This document shows positions 17,848-26,144 of a stretch of 64,000 nt of DNA, piece by piece. A program made the position numbers and the translations under genes. The notes below the pieces were generated by a model. The model was not told the DNA's origin. It did not search any database and worked only from the letters and a program-made list of their open reading frames with translations. This DNA is from Streptomyces sp. QL37. GTDB taxonomy: Bacteria; Actinomycetota; Actinomycetes; Streptomycetales; Streptomycetaceae. How positions within the stretch are numbered: the stretch's first letter is position 1; each line of letters opens with the position of its first letter. The stretch is from the NCBI RefSeq assembly GCF_002941025.1, contig NZ_PTJS01000001.1:2604001-2668000 (forward strand), in the 5' to 3' direction.

Positions 17848-19107
17848 TCAGAGCAGCGATTCCAGGGGCACCGAGGGGTCGCCCAGGGCGTCCGGGTCGA
17901 CCGCCCGGGCGGCCTTGATCAGCTTCTGGATGCCTTCGGTGACGTCCCACACATTGACGTTCATCCCGGCGAGGACCCGGCGGTCCTTCAGCCAGAAGGC
18001 GATGAACTCGCGCTTGCCGGCGTCGCCCCGGATGACGACCTGGTCGTACGAACCGGGCGGGGCCCAGCCGGAGTACTCCAGGCCGAGGTCGTACTGGTCG
18101 GAGAAGAAGTACGGCACCGGACCGTACGACACGTCCTGGCCGAGCATGGCCTTCGCGGCGGCCGGTCCGCTGTTCAGGGCGTTCGCCCAGTGCTCCACGC
18201 GCAGCCGGCCGCCGAAGAGCGGATGGTCCACGGACGCGATGTCCCCGGCCGCGTAGATGTGCGGGTCGGAGGTGCGCAGGGAGGCGTCGACGACGACGCC
18301 GCCGCCCTCGGCCCGGCCCGCCATGTCGAGCCCGGCGGCCTCGGCGAGCGAGGTGCGCGGGGCCGCGCCGATGGCGGCGAGCACGTCGTGGGCGGGGTGC
18401 TCCTCGCCGTCGTCGGTACGGGCCGCCAGGACCAGGCCGTCCTGTCCGGTGATCTCGGTGAGGCGGGCGCCGAAGTGGAAACGGACGCCGTGCTCGGCGT
18501 GCAGATCGGTGAAGATCTGGCCGACCTCCGGGCCGACGACGTGGTGCAGCGGGGTCGGCGAGGGCGCGACGACGGTGACCTCGGCGCCGTAACCGCGGGC
18601 CGCCGCGGCGACCTCCAGGCCGATCCAGCCGGCTCCGGCGATCACCAGATGGCCGTTGTCGCGCCCGAGGGCCGCGAGGACGTTGCGCAGCCGGTCGGAG
18701 TGGGCCAGACGGCGCAGGTGGTGGACGCCGGCCAGATCGGTGCCCGGGATGTCGAGACGGCGGGGCTCCGCGCCGGTGGCCAGCAGCAGCTTGTCGTAGT
18801 GGACGACCGTGTTGTCGCCGAGCTGCACGGATCGGCCGGCCCGGTCGATGGAGGTGACCACCTGGCCGAGGTGGAGCTCGATGTCCGCGCCCGCGTACCA
18901 GGCCGTCTCATGGACGAACACGGAGTCCCGCTCGTCCTTGCCCAGCAGGTATCCCTTGGACAGGGGCGGCCTTTCGTACGGGTGGTCGCGCTCGTCCCCG
19001 ATGAGGATCACCCGGCCGCTGAAGCCCTCCGCCCGGAGTGTCTCCGCCGCCTTCGCTCCGGCGAGCCCTCCGCCGATGATGACGAACGTCCGATGTGCGT
19101 CGACCAC
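17848..19107 (-). CDS. FAD-dependent NAD(P)H:ferredoxin-type reductase
   Basis: The start is GTG 19107 behind AGGAGG, giving 419 residues. It has an N-terminal FAD-binding Rossmann fold (FVIIGGGLAGAKAAETLR), the PPLSKGYL motif of rubredoxin/ferredoxin reductases, an NAD(P)-binding fold (LVIAGAGWIGLEVAAAA) and the second FAD motif (IYAAGDIASV). A C-terminal reductase domain follows (YFFSDQYDLGLEYSG). It transfers electrons from NAD(P)H to a small iron-sulfur partner, probably a P450 or oxygenase redox chain. No partner gene is adjacent, so the substrate is unknown. Confidence 0.9.
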   Translation of the reverse strand: MVDAHRTFVIIGGGLAGAKAAETLRAEGFSGRVILIGDERDHPYERPPLSKGYLLGKDERDSVFVHETAWYAGADIELHLGQVVTSIDRAGRSVQLGDNTVVHYDKLLLATGAEPRRLDIPGTDLAGVHHLRRLAHSDRLRNVLAALGRDNGHLVIAGAGWIGLEVAAAARGYGAEVTVVAPSPTPLHHVVGPEVGQIFTDLHAEHGVRFHFGARLTEITGQDGLVLAARTDDGEEHPAHDVLAAIGAAPRTSLAEAAGLDMAGRAEGGGVVVDASLRTSDPHIYAAGDIASVDHPLFGGRLRVEHWANALNSGPAAAKAMLGQDVSYGPVPYFFSDQYDLGLEYSGWAPPGSYDQVVIRGDAGKREFIAFWLKDRRVLAGMNVNVWDVTEGIQKLIKAARAVDPDALGDPSVPLESLL

Positions 19108-19226
19108 TTGATGCCTCCTCGGTACTGTGCTGCGCGGAGCCGCCACCTGCGAGCGTCCCGCACGCAGCGTGATGACGAAAGAGGGTGTGCCCCGATCAGG
19201 TCACGGCCAGTGGCATGTGCCCCCGG

Positions 19227-20537
19227 TCAGGGTCCAGTCTGCCCAACGCCCGTGAGTGTTCCGTGAAGGGACCGCGCGGAGGCGTCCGTCAGTGCGGCGA
19301 TCTGGTCCACGAGGACCCTCTTGCGGGCCCGGTCGTCGGCGGCCGCCTCGTACAGGGCGCGGAACTGCGGTTCGAGTCCTTCGGGCGCGCGGGCGGTGAG
19401 CGCGGCGGCGAGCTCGGCGATGATGATCCGCTGATCGGCGCGGATGGCCTCCTGCTCGGCGCGTTGCATGACGTAACGGTCCGCGACGGCCTTGAGCACG
19501 GCGCACTCGTTGCGCGCCTCGCGCGGGACGATCAGCTCGGCGCCGTACCTGCCGAGCCGGCCGGGCCCGTACGTGGAGTGGGTCGCGGCCTCGGCGGCGA
19601 GGCAGAACCTGCCGATGAGCTGGCTCGTCGCGTCCTTCAGCCGGGCCTGGGCGACCGCCGTGCCGTCGTAGCCGTGCGGCCACCACTCCTGGGCGGTGAG
19701 CCGGTCGAGGGCGTCGGCGAGCTCCTGGGGGTCGGTGCCCGCCGGGACGTACCGCCCGATGGCGACGCCCCAGATCTCCGCGCGCTCCGGCTCGGAGAAG
19801 AGGCAGCCGGGGTCGATGTGTCCGGCGTGCAGTCCGTCCTCGAAGTCGTGCACCGAGTAGGCGACGTCGTCGGACCAGTCCATGACCTGGGCCTCGAAGC
19901 ATCTGCCGTCCTCGGGCGCGCCCTCGCGGGCCCAGGCGAAGACCGGCAGGTCGTCCTCGTACACCCCGAACTTCGGGGAGTCGGGGTCGGTGGGGTGCGC
20001 GCCCCGGGGCCAGGGGTACTTCGTGGCGGCGTCCAGGGCCGCGCGGGTCAGATTGAGCCCTACGCTGACGAGCCCTCCGCTGCGGGGATCGCGGACGAAG
20101 CGCTTGGGTTCGAGGCGGGTCAGCAGGCGCAGCGACTGCGCGTTGCCCTCGAAGCCGCCGCAGTCCGACGCGAAGTCGTTGAGCGCCTGTTCGCCGTTGT
20201 GCCCGAAGGGCGGGTGGCCCATGTCGTGGGAGAGGCAGGCCGCCTCCACGAGGTCGGGGTCGCAGCCGAGCGCGGCGCCGAGCTCCCGGCCGACCTGGGC
20301 GCACTCCAGGGAGTGGGTGAGCCGGGTGCGGGGGCTGGCGTCCCAGGCCAGGCCGCGGGTGCCGGGCGTGACGACCTGGGTCTTGCCGGCGAGCCTGCGC
20401 AGGGCGGCGGAGTGGAGCACCCTGGCGCGGTCGCGCTGGAAGGCCGTACGTCCGGGCCGTTTGTCGGGCTCGGTGTCCCAGCGCTCGGTGTCAGCGGTGC
20501 CGTAGGGCGTGTCCCTGGGGTCGTGCGTACCGTCCAT
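19227..20537 (-). CDS. dgt: Deoxyguanosinetriphosphate triphosphohydrolase-like protein
   Basis: This 436-residue HD-domain protein starts at ATG 20537. It carries [14 protein letters not shown] (first His) and the [17 protein letters not shown] metal-binding motif, and [12 protein letters not shown] further on, all characteristic of dGTPase type 2. It hydrolyses dNTPs to deoxynucleoside and triphosphate and helps control dNTP pools. In Streptomyces it usually lies near dnaG, as here. The N-terminal tail is the charged [17 protein letters not shown] segment. Confidence 0.92.
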   Translation of the reverse strand: MDGTHDPRDTPYGTADTERWDTEPDKRPGRTAFQRDRARVLHSAALRRLAGKTQVVTPGTRGLAWDASPRTRLTHSLECAQVGRELGAALGCDPDLVEAACLSHDMGHPPFGHNGEQALNDFASDCGGFEGNAQSLRLLTRLEPKRFVRDPRSGGLVSVGLNLTRAALDAATKYPWPRGAHPTDPDSPKFGVYEDDLPVFAWAREGAPEDGRCFEAQVMDWSDDVAYSVHDFEDGLHAGHIDPGCLFSEPERAEIWGVAIGRYVPAGTDPQELADALDRLTAQEWWPHGYDGTAVAQARLKDATSQLIGRFCLAAEAATHSTYGPGRLGRYGAELIVPREARNECAVLKAVADRYVMQRAEQEAIRADQRIIIAELAAALTARAPEGLEPQFRALYEAAADDRARKRVLVDQIAALTDASARSLHGTLTGVGQTGP

Positions 20538-20573
20538 GTTCCCGAGGTTAGACGGGCGGGCTGACAGGGAGGG

Positions 20574-21479
20574 TCAGGCGGTGGCGAGGAGGTGCGGCTG
20601 CGCCAGGGGTGCGTGGGCGGGCGCGGTGCCGGTCAGGGCCCGGTCGTAGCGGTGCAGCAGGAGGCGTGCCATCGCGGGGTGCGCGCCGAGCGGGGCGGCG
20701 GCGATGCCCGGGGCGGCGGCGGCCGAGACGGTCGCGAACCGGCCGGGGGCGGTGAAGTACGAGGCGAGGGCCACCCGGTGGCGGCCGCGGGCGGCGAGCG
20801 CGCGCAGGGCGGTGGGCACGTCGGGGGTGGCCGCCGAGGCGTAGGCGGGCACGACGGGCACTCCGCCGAGGCGGTCGCTGAGCATGGCGGCGGTGCGGCG
20901 CGCGTCGACGTCCGAGTCGGGGTCGCGCGACCCGGCGGCGGCGAGCACGACGGCTGCGTCGCGGCTCGTGCCGTCCTCGTCGCGCCAGCCAGCTTCGGCC
21001 AGTCGCTCGTACAGGGCCTCGACGAGCAGCGGGTGCGGTCCGAGCGGGGCCGCCACACGGGTCCGGAGGTGGCCCGCGGCCGCCGCGGCCAGGGGCAGGT
21101 CGTGCCGGACGTGGTGGCCGCGGCCGAGCAGCAGGGGCACGAGCACGGCGTCACCCCGCCCGATGCCGTCCAGTGTGTCCGGCAGCAGGGGCTCGTTCAG
21201 CTCGATGTGGCCGAGCCGGACGTCGAGGGCGGGCCGCAGCTCCCGTACCCGGTCCAGGAGTTCCAGGACGGTGTGCAGGGCCCGCGGGTCCCGGCTGCCG
21301 TGCGCGACGGCGACCAGGGTGGGGGCGGATCTCCGGATGCGGTGCATGGGCCTGCGGGTTCCGTTCGGGGAGACGAGGCTGAGCTGGGTTCCGAGCTGGG
21401 CGGTGATACGGGTCAGGAGTTGCGCCGTGCTGTCGAGGGGCAGGGACTCACGAGGGTGTTCCGATGCCGTCTCCGTCAT
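20574..21479 (-). CDS. CbiX-like sirohydrochlorin chelatase
   Basis: This 301-residue protein starts at ATG 21479. It contains two CbiX/SirB-like domains: the first starts TLVAVAHGSRDPRA and includes LLGRGHHVRHDLP (the active-site His pattern); the second (about residue 165 on, VVLAAAGSRDPDS) is a degenerate repeat. SirB-type enzymes insert Fe2+ or Co2+ into sirohydrochlorin. With nasA and nirBD nearby, the likely role is making siroheme for nitrite reductase. The N-terminal 40 residues are not conserved-looking. Confidence 0.8.
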   Translation of the reverse strand: MTETASEHPRESLPLDSTAQLLTRITAQLGTQLSLVSPNGTRRPMHRIRRSAPTLVAVAHGSRDPRALHTVLELLDRVRELRPALDVRLGHIELNEPLLPDTLDGIGRGDAVLVPLLLGRGHHVRHDLPLAAAAAGHLRTRVAAPLGPHPLLVEALYERLAEAGWRDEDGTSRDAAVVLAAAGSRDPDSDVDARRTAAMLSDRLGGVPVVPAYASAATPDVPTALRALAARGRHRVALASYFTAPGRFATVSAAAAPGIAAAPLGAHPAMARLLLHRYDRALTGTAPAHAPLAQPHLLATA

Positions 21480-21677
21480 GGACCGATGGTGCCGGGCGGA
21501 CGTTGCCGGGCCGTTTCGCACCGGTGACGGGTGTTTGCCTCCGCCTCACAGGGTGGGGGTCGCGGGTGTCGGCGCGTGTTCACACAGGAGTGTGAATCCG
21601 GATCGGGCGGCGAACCTTTCGCGCCCGCCGTTCGTCCCTTTCCTGAGGGATCCGGTACGAGCGCGGGGGGCGCGGGC

Positions 21678-22433
21678 ATGCGGTTGAGGACACCGGGAGG
21701 GCTCCGCCGTGCGGGGCGCGCGGTGCTGGGAGCGCTCACCGCCGCGCGGCCGCGGCTGCCGCGGACCCGGCGGGGGCAGCGGTGGCTGGCGCAGGCGCTG
21801 ATGGTCGTCTGCGCGGTGGCGCTGGCGCCCGCGGCCTGGCTGCACACCGCGGCCGACGCCAGGGTGCGGACGGCGGCCGACGCCCCGGCGCGGGAGGTCG
21901 CCGTGGTGTTCGGGGCGGGGCTGTGGGAGGGCCGGCCGTCGCCGTATCTCGCGCACCGGCTGGACACCGCCGCCGAGCTGTACAGGGCGGGCAAGGTCCG
22001 GGCCCTGCTGGTCACCGGGGACAACAGCCGCGCGGAGTACGACGAACCGGACGCCATGCGCACGTATCTCACGGCGCGCGGGGTGCCGGACGGCCGGATC
22101 GTCAGCGACTACGCGGGCTTCGACACCTGGGACTCCTGCGTCCGGGCCAAGAAGATATTCGGGGTCGACCGGGCCGTCCTGGTGAGCCAGGGCTTCCACA
22201 TACGGCGGGCGATCGCGCTGTGCCGCTCGGCGGGGATCGACGCGTACGGGGTGGGAGCCGACGACGTACACGACGTCACCTGGTACTACGGCGGGACGCG
22301 GGAGGTGTTCGCGGCGGGCAAGGCGCTCCTGGACGTGGTGTTCGAGCCGGACCCGCACTTCCTGGGGCCGCGTGAGCCGGGGGTGGCGGACGCGCTCGCG
22401 GGTGACCTCACGGCGGCGGGCGGGGCGGGCTGA
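21678..22433 (+). CDS. DUF218 (YdcF/SanA-like) membrane protein
   Basis: This 251-residue protein starts at ATG 21678 (MRLRTPGG); an upstream extension was rejected as low-quality. A basic N-terminus precedes one membrane segment (ALMVVCAVALAPAAWL, about residues 42-57), then the DUF218 domain: VAVVFGAGLWEGRPS, LLVTGDNSRAEYDEPDAM and FDTWDSCVRAKKIFGVDRAVLVSQGFHIRRA. SanA and YdcF act on the cell envelope; the enzymatic activity is not established. It is just upstream of nasA on the same strand, separated by the regulatory region at 22437-22478, so probably not co-transcribed. Confidence 0.87.
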   Translation: MRLRTPGGLRRAGRAVLGALTAARPRLPRTRRGQRWLAQALMVVCAVALAPAAWLHTAADARVRTAADAPAREVAVVFGAGLWEGRPSPYLAHRLDTAAELYRAGKVRALLVTGDNSRAEYDEPDAMRTYLTARGVPDGRIVSDYAGFDTWDSCVRAKKIFGVDRAVLVSQGFHIRRAIALCRSAGIDAYGVGADDVHDVTWYYGGTREVFAAGKALLDVVFEPDPHFLGPREPGVADALAGDLTAAGGAG

Positions 22434-22436
22434 GGT

Positions 22437-22478
22437 GTGCGTACCGGGGGCGTAACCGTACGCACCGGCACTCGTAAT
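22437..22478. promoter_or_regulatory. Control region before nasA
   Basis: GTGCGTAC (22437-22444) and GTACGCAC (22458-22465) form an exact inverted repeat around a 13-base centre. GTAAC at 22452 and GTAAT at 22474 lie exactly 22 bases apart, the spacing expected of GlnR a-sites (gTnAc every 22), but the b-sites between them do not match GaAAc. The palindrome could be the site of another nitrogen regulator. nasA is known to answer nitrogen and nitrate signals in Streptomyces; assignment of a regulator is a guess. Confidence 0.35.
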
Positions 22479-22500
22479 ACCCGCCTCGCACGCTGGGCGT

Positions 22501-24576
22501 ATGGCCCGCACCGAGACGTCCACCCACTGCCCGTACTGCGCGCTCCAGTGCGGGATGAAGCTGCGACCGGTCACCGACGGCGGGGTGGTCGAGGTCGTGG
22601 AGCGTACGGAATTCCCCGTCAACCGGGGAGCCTTGTGCGGCAAGGGGCGTACGGCTCCCGCCGTGCTCGCCGCGGGGGTCCGGCTGACGGGGCCCCTCGT
22701 GCGCGGCGAGAGCGGTGAGCTGGCGCCGGCGAGCTGGGACGAGGCGCTGGAGAGGATCGCGGACGGGCTGCGCGGGACGCGCGCGGAGCACGGCGCGGAC
22801 GCCGTGGGCGTCTTCGGCGGGGGTGGGCTCACCAACGAGAAGGCGTACGCCCTCGGGAAGTTCGCCCGGGTGGTGCTCGGCACCTCGCAGATCGACTACA
22901 ACGGCCGCTTCTGCATGTCGTCGGCGGCCGCCGCGCACCAGCGGGCCTTCGGTCTCGACCGCGGGCTGCCGTTCCCGCTGGAGGACATCCCGCGGACCGG
23001 GTGCGTGATCCTGGTCGGCTCGAATCTCGCGGAGACGATGCCGCCCGCGCTGCGCTATCTGACGGAGCTGCGGGAGAACGGCGGTCGGCTGATCGTCATC
23101 GATCCGCGCCGGACCAGAACCGCCGAGCAGGCGGATCTCCACCTGGCGCCCCGGCCGGGCACCGACCTCGCCCTGGCGCTGGGGATGCTGCATCTGGTCG
23201 TGGCGGACGGGCGGGTGGACGAGGAGTTCGTCCGTGACAGGACGAGCGGGTGGGACGAGGCCAGGGCAGGCGCCATGGCGCACTGGCCGGAACTGGTGGA
23301 GCGCCTCACCGGGGTGCCGGTGCCGCAGCTGCGCGAGGCCGTGGAGATGTTCTGCGGGGCGGGGAGCGGCATGGTGCTCACCGCTCGGGGCCCCGAGCAG
23401 CAGTCGAAGGGGACGGACACGGTCGGGGCGTGGATCAACCTCTGCCTGGCCACCGGCCGGGCGGGACGGCCGCTGTCCGGGTACGGCTGCCTGACCGGCC
23501 AGGGCAACGGCCAGGGCGGCCGGGAGCACGGCCAGAAGGCCGACCAGCTGCCCGGCTACCGCAAGCTCACCGATCCGTCCGCGCGTCGCCATGTGGCCGG
23601 GGTCTGGGGCGTCGACCCCGATGCGCTGCCGGGGCCGGGGCGCAGTGCGTACGAGCTGCTGGACGCGCTGGGGCGGGATGTGCGGTCGCTGCTGGTCATG
23701 GGCTCCAACCCGGTCGTGTCGGCGCCGCACGCGGGGCACGTCGAGGAGCGGCTGAAGTCGCTGGACTTCCTGGCGGTCGCGGATGTGGTGCTGTCGGAGA
23801 CCGCGGCGCTGGCCGATGTGGTGCTGCCGGTGACGCAGTGGGCGGAGGAGAGCGGTACGACGACCAGCCTGGAGGGCCGGGTGCTGCTCCGGCAGCGCGC
23901 GGTCACCCCGCCGGAGGGGGTGCGCAGCGATCTGGAGGTGCTGAACGCGCTGGCCGGCCTCCTGGGGCACGGGAAGGGTTTCCCGGCCGATCCGGAGGAG
24001 GTCTTCGACGAGCTGCGGAGGGCCTCGGCGGGCGGCCCCGCCGACTACGCGGGCATCACCTACGCCCGGATCGCGGCGGAGGACGGGGTGTTCTGGCCCT
24101 GCCCGGACGAGGAGCACGCCGGGACGCCGAGGCTGTTCCTGGAGCGGTTCGCCACGGACGACGGCCGGGCCCGGTTCGTCCCCGTCACGCACCGGGCCGC
24201 CGCGGAGGAGACCGACGCGGAGTACCCGGTGGTGCTGACCACCGGGCGGGTCGTGTCCCAGTACCAGTCGGGGGCGCAGACCCGCCGGGTGGCCGAGCTG
24301 AACGCGGCCGCCCCCGGCCCGTTCGTGGAGCTGCATCCCCGGCTCGCCGAGCGGATCGGGGTGGCCGAGGGCGAGGACGTGGCGGTCACCTCGCGGCGGG
24401 GGCGGGCGGTGGCACCGGCGCGGATCACCGTGGCGATCCGGCAGGACACCGTGTTCATGCCGTTCCACTGGCCGGGCGCGGGCCGGGCCAACTCCTTGAC
24501 GAACCCGGCGCTGGACCCGGTGTCGCGCATGCCGGAGTTCAAGGTGTGCGCCGTGCGGGTGGAGGCCGCCGGCTGA
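22501..24576 (+). CDS. nasA: Assimilatory nitrate reductase, catalytic subunit
   Basis: This 691-residue Mo-bis-MGD oxidoreductase starts at ATG 22501. The N-terminal [4Fe-4S] motif is CPYCALQCG with the last Cys in NRGALCGKG, as in NasA and the formate dehydrogenase family. It has molybdopterin-binding domains to about residue 560 and a C-terminal dinucleotide-binding domain (from about 570, VVLTTGRVVSQYQSG) with a final PFHWPGAGRANSLTNPALDP. There is no Tat signal, so it is cytoplasmic and assimilatory. It reduces nitrate to nitrite for NirBD. Its 3' end overlaps the convergent gene by 38 bases. Confidence 0.93.
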   Translation: MARTETSTHCPYCALQCGMKLRPVTDGGVVEVVERTEFPVNRGALCGKGRTAPAVLAAGVRLTGPLVRGESGELAPASWDEALERIADGLRGTRAEHGADAVGVFGGGGLTNEKAYALGKFARVVLGTSQIDYNGRFCMSSAAAAHQRAFGLDRGLPFPLEDIPRTGCVILVGSNLAETMPPALRYLTELRENGGRLIVIDPRRTRTAEQADLHLAPRPGTDLALALGMLHLVVADGRVDEEFVRDRTSGWDEARAGAMAHWPELVERLTGVPVPQLREAVEMFCGAGSGMVLTARGPEQQSKGTDTVGAWINLCLATGRAGRPLSGYGCLTGQGNGQGGREHGQKADQLPGYRKLTDPSARRHVAGVWGVDPDALPGPGRSAYELLDALGRDVRSLLVMGSNPVVSAPHAGHVEERLKSLDFLAVADVVLSETAALADVVLPVTQWAEESGTTTSLEGRVLLRQRAVTPPEGVRSDLEVLNALAGLLGHGKGFPADPEEVFDELRRASAGGPADYAGITYARIAAEDGVFWPCPDEEHAGTPRLFLERFATDDGRARFVPVTHRAAAEETDAEYPVVLTTGRVVSQYQSGAQTRRVAELNAAAPGPFVELHPRLAERIGVAEGEDVAVTSRRGRAVAPARITVAIRQDTVFMPFHWPGAGRANSLTNPALDPVSRMPEFKVCAVRVEAAG

Positions 24577-25093
24577 GCCAGTCGCCGCCCGGTACGGGTG
24601 TGCCGCCGGTGCGCAGGGAGCGGGCGACGGCCGTGGCCGCGAGGTACACCCAGGCGCGCACGGGCTCGGCGGAACCGCGTTCGACGGAACCGCGCTCGGC
24701 GGACCCGCGCTCGGCGGACCCGGCCGGACCGGCCGGACCGGCCGGACCGGCCGGACCGGCCGGACCGTTCGCTTCCGGCGGCGGTGCGGGGACGGCCCGG
24801 CGGACCACCCGCTCGTACAGATTGCGCGGGTCGTCCGGCCCCAGGTACTGCTCCAGGTCGTCCAGGAGCCCGAGCAGCTCCGCGTACGCCCCGGGCACGG
24901 CGGTGACCAGCGTGCCGTGGACGGTTCCGTGGCCGTCGATCGCGTACGGGTAGCCCGGGCCCTCGTAGAGGAGGGTGCCCGGGAGCACGGCCCGCCGTTC
25001 CCCACGGGTGCGGCCCCGGAGGAACCGGTCGTGGTTGGGCTCCCCCGGGAGCAGCGTGCCGTACACGAAGAAGGGCAGCCGGACGCCTGTCAC
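24539..25093 (-). CDS. Gamma-glutamylcyclotransferase family protein with Pro-Ala-Gly repeat
   Basis: The start is GTG 25093, overlapping the cutA stop (GTGA), giving 184 residues. The first 110 residues form an AIG2/GGCT-like fold: FFVYGTLLPGEPNHDRFL, LYEGPGYPYAI, HGTLVTAV and ELLGLLDDLEQYLG (the catalytic acidic region). Next comes a low-complexity stretch of PAG and then SAERGS/VERGS units (see the repeat feature), then a return to AWVYLA that appears to complete the fold. The insert lies inside the domain. The activity is untested; amide or glutamyl cleavage is the family role. The 3' end overlaps nasA tail to tail. Confidence 0.75.
   Translation of the reverse strand: MTGVRLPFFVYGTLLPGEPNHDRFLRGRTRGERRAVLPGTLLYEGPGYPYAIDGHGTVHGTLVTAVPGAYAELLGLLDDLEQYLGPDDPRNLYERVVRRAVPAPPPEANGPAGPAGPAGPAGPAGSAERGSAERGSVERGSAEPVRAWVYLAATAVARSLRTGGTPVPGGDWLSRRPPPARRTP
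24665..24767. repeat. In-frame repeats of 15 and 9 bases
   Basis: Four 15-base units (TCGGCGGAACCGCGT and close variants, 24665-24724) adjoin five or more 9-base units (GGCCGGACC, 24722-24767). Both are multiples of three, so they encode SAERG/SVERG and PAG runs without shifting the frame of the cyclotransferase-like gene. They are likely to vary in number between strains. Confidence 0.85.
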
Positions 25094-25428
25094 AGCGTCG
25101 CGTCGGGCGCCGTCTCCGCGGACACCCAGGCGAGGTACCGGTCGCTGCCGCGCGCGACGGGCGTCGCGATGATCTCGGGCGTCTCGTAACCGTGGGCCGC
25201 GACGAGGTGGGCCTCCAGCTCGTCGTAACGCCCGGCCGCCGTCTTGAACAGCACCTGCCATTCCTCGGCGGTCTCGACGGCGCCCTGCCACCGGTAGACG
25301 GAGGTGACGGGCGCCGAGATCTGGGCGCAGGCGGCGAGCCGCGCGTCCACCGCGCCCCGGGCCAGGGCGTGGGCCTTCTCCTCGCTGTCCGTCGTGGTCA
25401 GTACGGTCAGCCATGCGGCCTCGGTCAT
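25090..25428 (-). CDS. cutA: CutA divalent-cation tolerance protein
   Basis: This 112-residue CutA1 protein starts at ATG 25428 behind AGGAGAG. The characteristic ARGAVDARLAACAQI, YRWQGAVETAEEWQVLFKT and HGYETPEIIATP segments are all present; the family forms trimers of ferredoxin-like folds. The role is listed as metal tolerance but the exact function is unclear. The downstream cyclotransferase-like gene overlaps it by 4 bases, so the two form an operon. Confidence 0.93.
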   Translation of the reverse strand: MTEAAWLTVLTTTDSEEKAHALARGAVDARLAACAQISAPVTSVYRWQGAVETAEEWQVLFKTAAGRYDELEAHLVAAHGYETPEIIATPVARGSDRYLAWVSAETAPDATL

Positions 25429-25482
25429 CACGGCTCTCCTCGTCCTCGGTGTCCGTGCCCTCGATTGTCGGCGTTCGCGCGG

Positions 25483-26076
25483 TCAGCCGGCGTACGGGTG
25501 CCGCGTCCTGGCCTCACGCAGGGCGCGGCCCCACCAGACCAGTTGGTCGAGCATCCTCTTGGCCGCCCCGTCGGCCTGGGCCGGGTCCCTGGGCACGCCC
25601 CGGTCGTCGAAGAGCGCGCCCGCGTTGTGGAAGGAGACGGTGTCGCGGACGGAGACGGCGTGCAGTTCGGCGAAGACCTGGCGGAGGTGTTCGACGGCCC
25701 GCAGGCCGCCGGAGATTCCGCCGTAGGAGACGAACGCGACGGGCTTGGCCTGCCATTCGGCGAAGTGCCGGTCGATGAGGTTCTTCAGCGGGGCCGGATA
25801 GGAGTGGTTGTACTCGGGGGTCAGTACGACGAAGGCGTCGGCGTGAGCCAGCCGGGGGGCCACCTCGGCGGCCCCGGTGGCGGGCGGTTCGGTCTCGGCG
25901 ACATCGATCAGCTCGGTCTCGATGTCCGGGTGGCCGGACGCCCGCCCGAGGAACCACTCGGCGACGACGGGCCCGAAGCGGCCCTCGCGGTTGCTGCCGA
26001 GGATGACGGCGACCTTCAGCGGCGCGGCCTCCAGGGGGGCATCGGACGGTGCGGGAACAGCTGTGTTGAGGTCCAT
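25483..26076 (-). CDS. NADPH-dependent FMN reductase
   Basis: This 197-residue flavodoxin-fold protein starts at ATG 26076. It has KVAVILGSNREGRFGPVVAEW (FMN phosphate loop), DAFVVLTPEYNHSYPAPLKNLID and FVSYGGISGGLRA, all of the NADPH-dependent FMN reductase family. The likely promoter places the transcription start at or next to the ATG, and no ribosome-binding site is present, so the mRNA is probably leaderless. A SoxR-type operator lies over the promoter. From memory an orthologous FMN reductase (SCO2478) is a SoxR target in S. coelicolor. It would detoxify redox-cycling compounds. Confidence 0.9.
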   Translation of the reverse strand: MDLNTAVPAPSDAPLEAAPLKVAVILGSNREGRFGPVVAEWFLGRASGHPDIETELIDVAETEPPATGAAEVAPRLAHADAFVVLTPEYNHSYPAPLKNLIDRHFAEWQAKPVAFVSYGGISGGLRAVEHLRQVFAELHAVSVRDTVSFHNAGALFDDRGVPRDPAQADGAAKRMLDQLVWWGRALREARTRHPYAG

Positions 26077-26091
26077 GCGCCACAGACTCAC

Positions 26092-26111
26092 ACCTCAACC
26101 ATGATTGAGGT
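26092..26111. promoter_or_regulatory. SoxR-type operator
   Basis: ACCTCAAC-CATG-ATTGAGGT is a nearly perfect 20-base inverted repeat (one mismatched pair). This is the CCTCAA...TTGAGG pattern of SoxR boxes. It lies between TTGACC (26109-26114, minus strand) and a GAGTCT -10 (26084-26089), a 19-base spacer, the long spacer typical of MerR-family activators. It also lies upstream of the divergent class IV aminotransferase gene. Confidence 0.75.
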
Positions 26112-26144
26112 CAAGAGCGCGGCGCGGCGCCTACGCTGGAGGCC

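Noticed and set aside
24665..24767. GC repeats as a CRISPR or insertion
   Set aside because: They are in-frame coding repeats of 9 and 15 bases.
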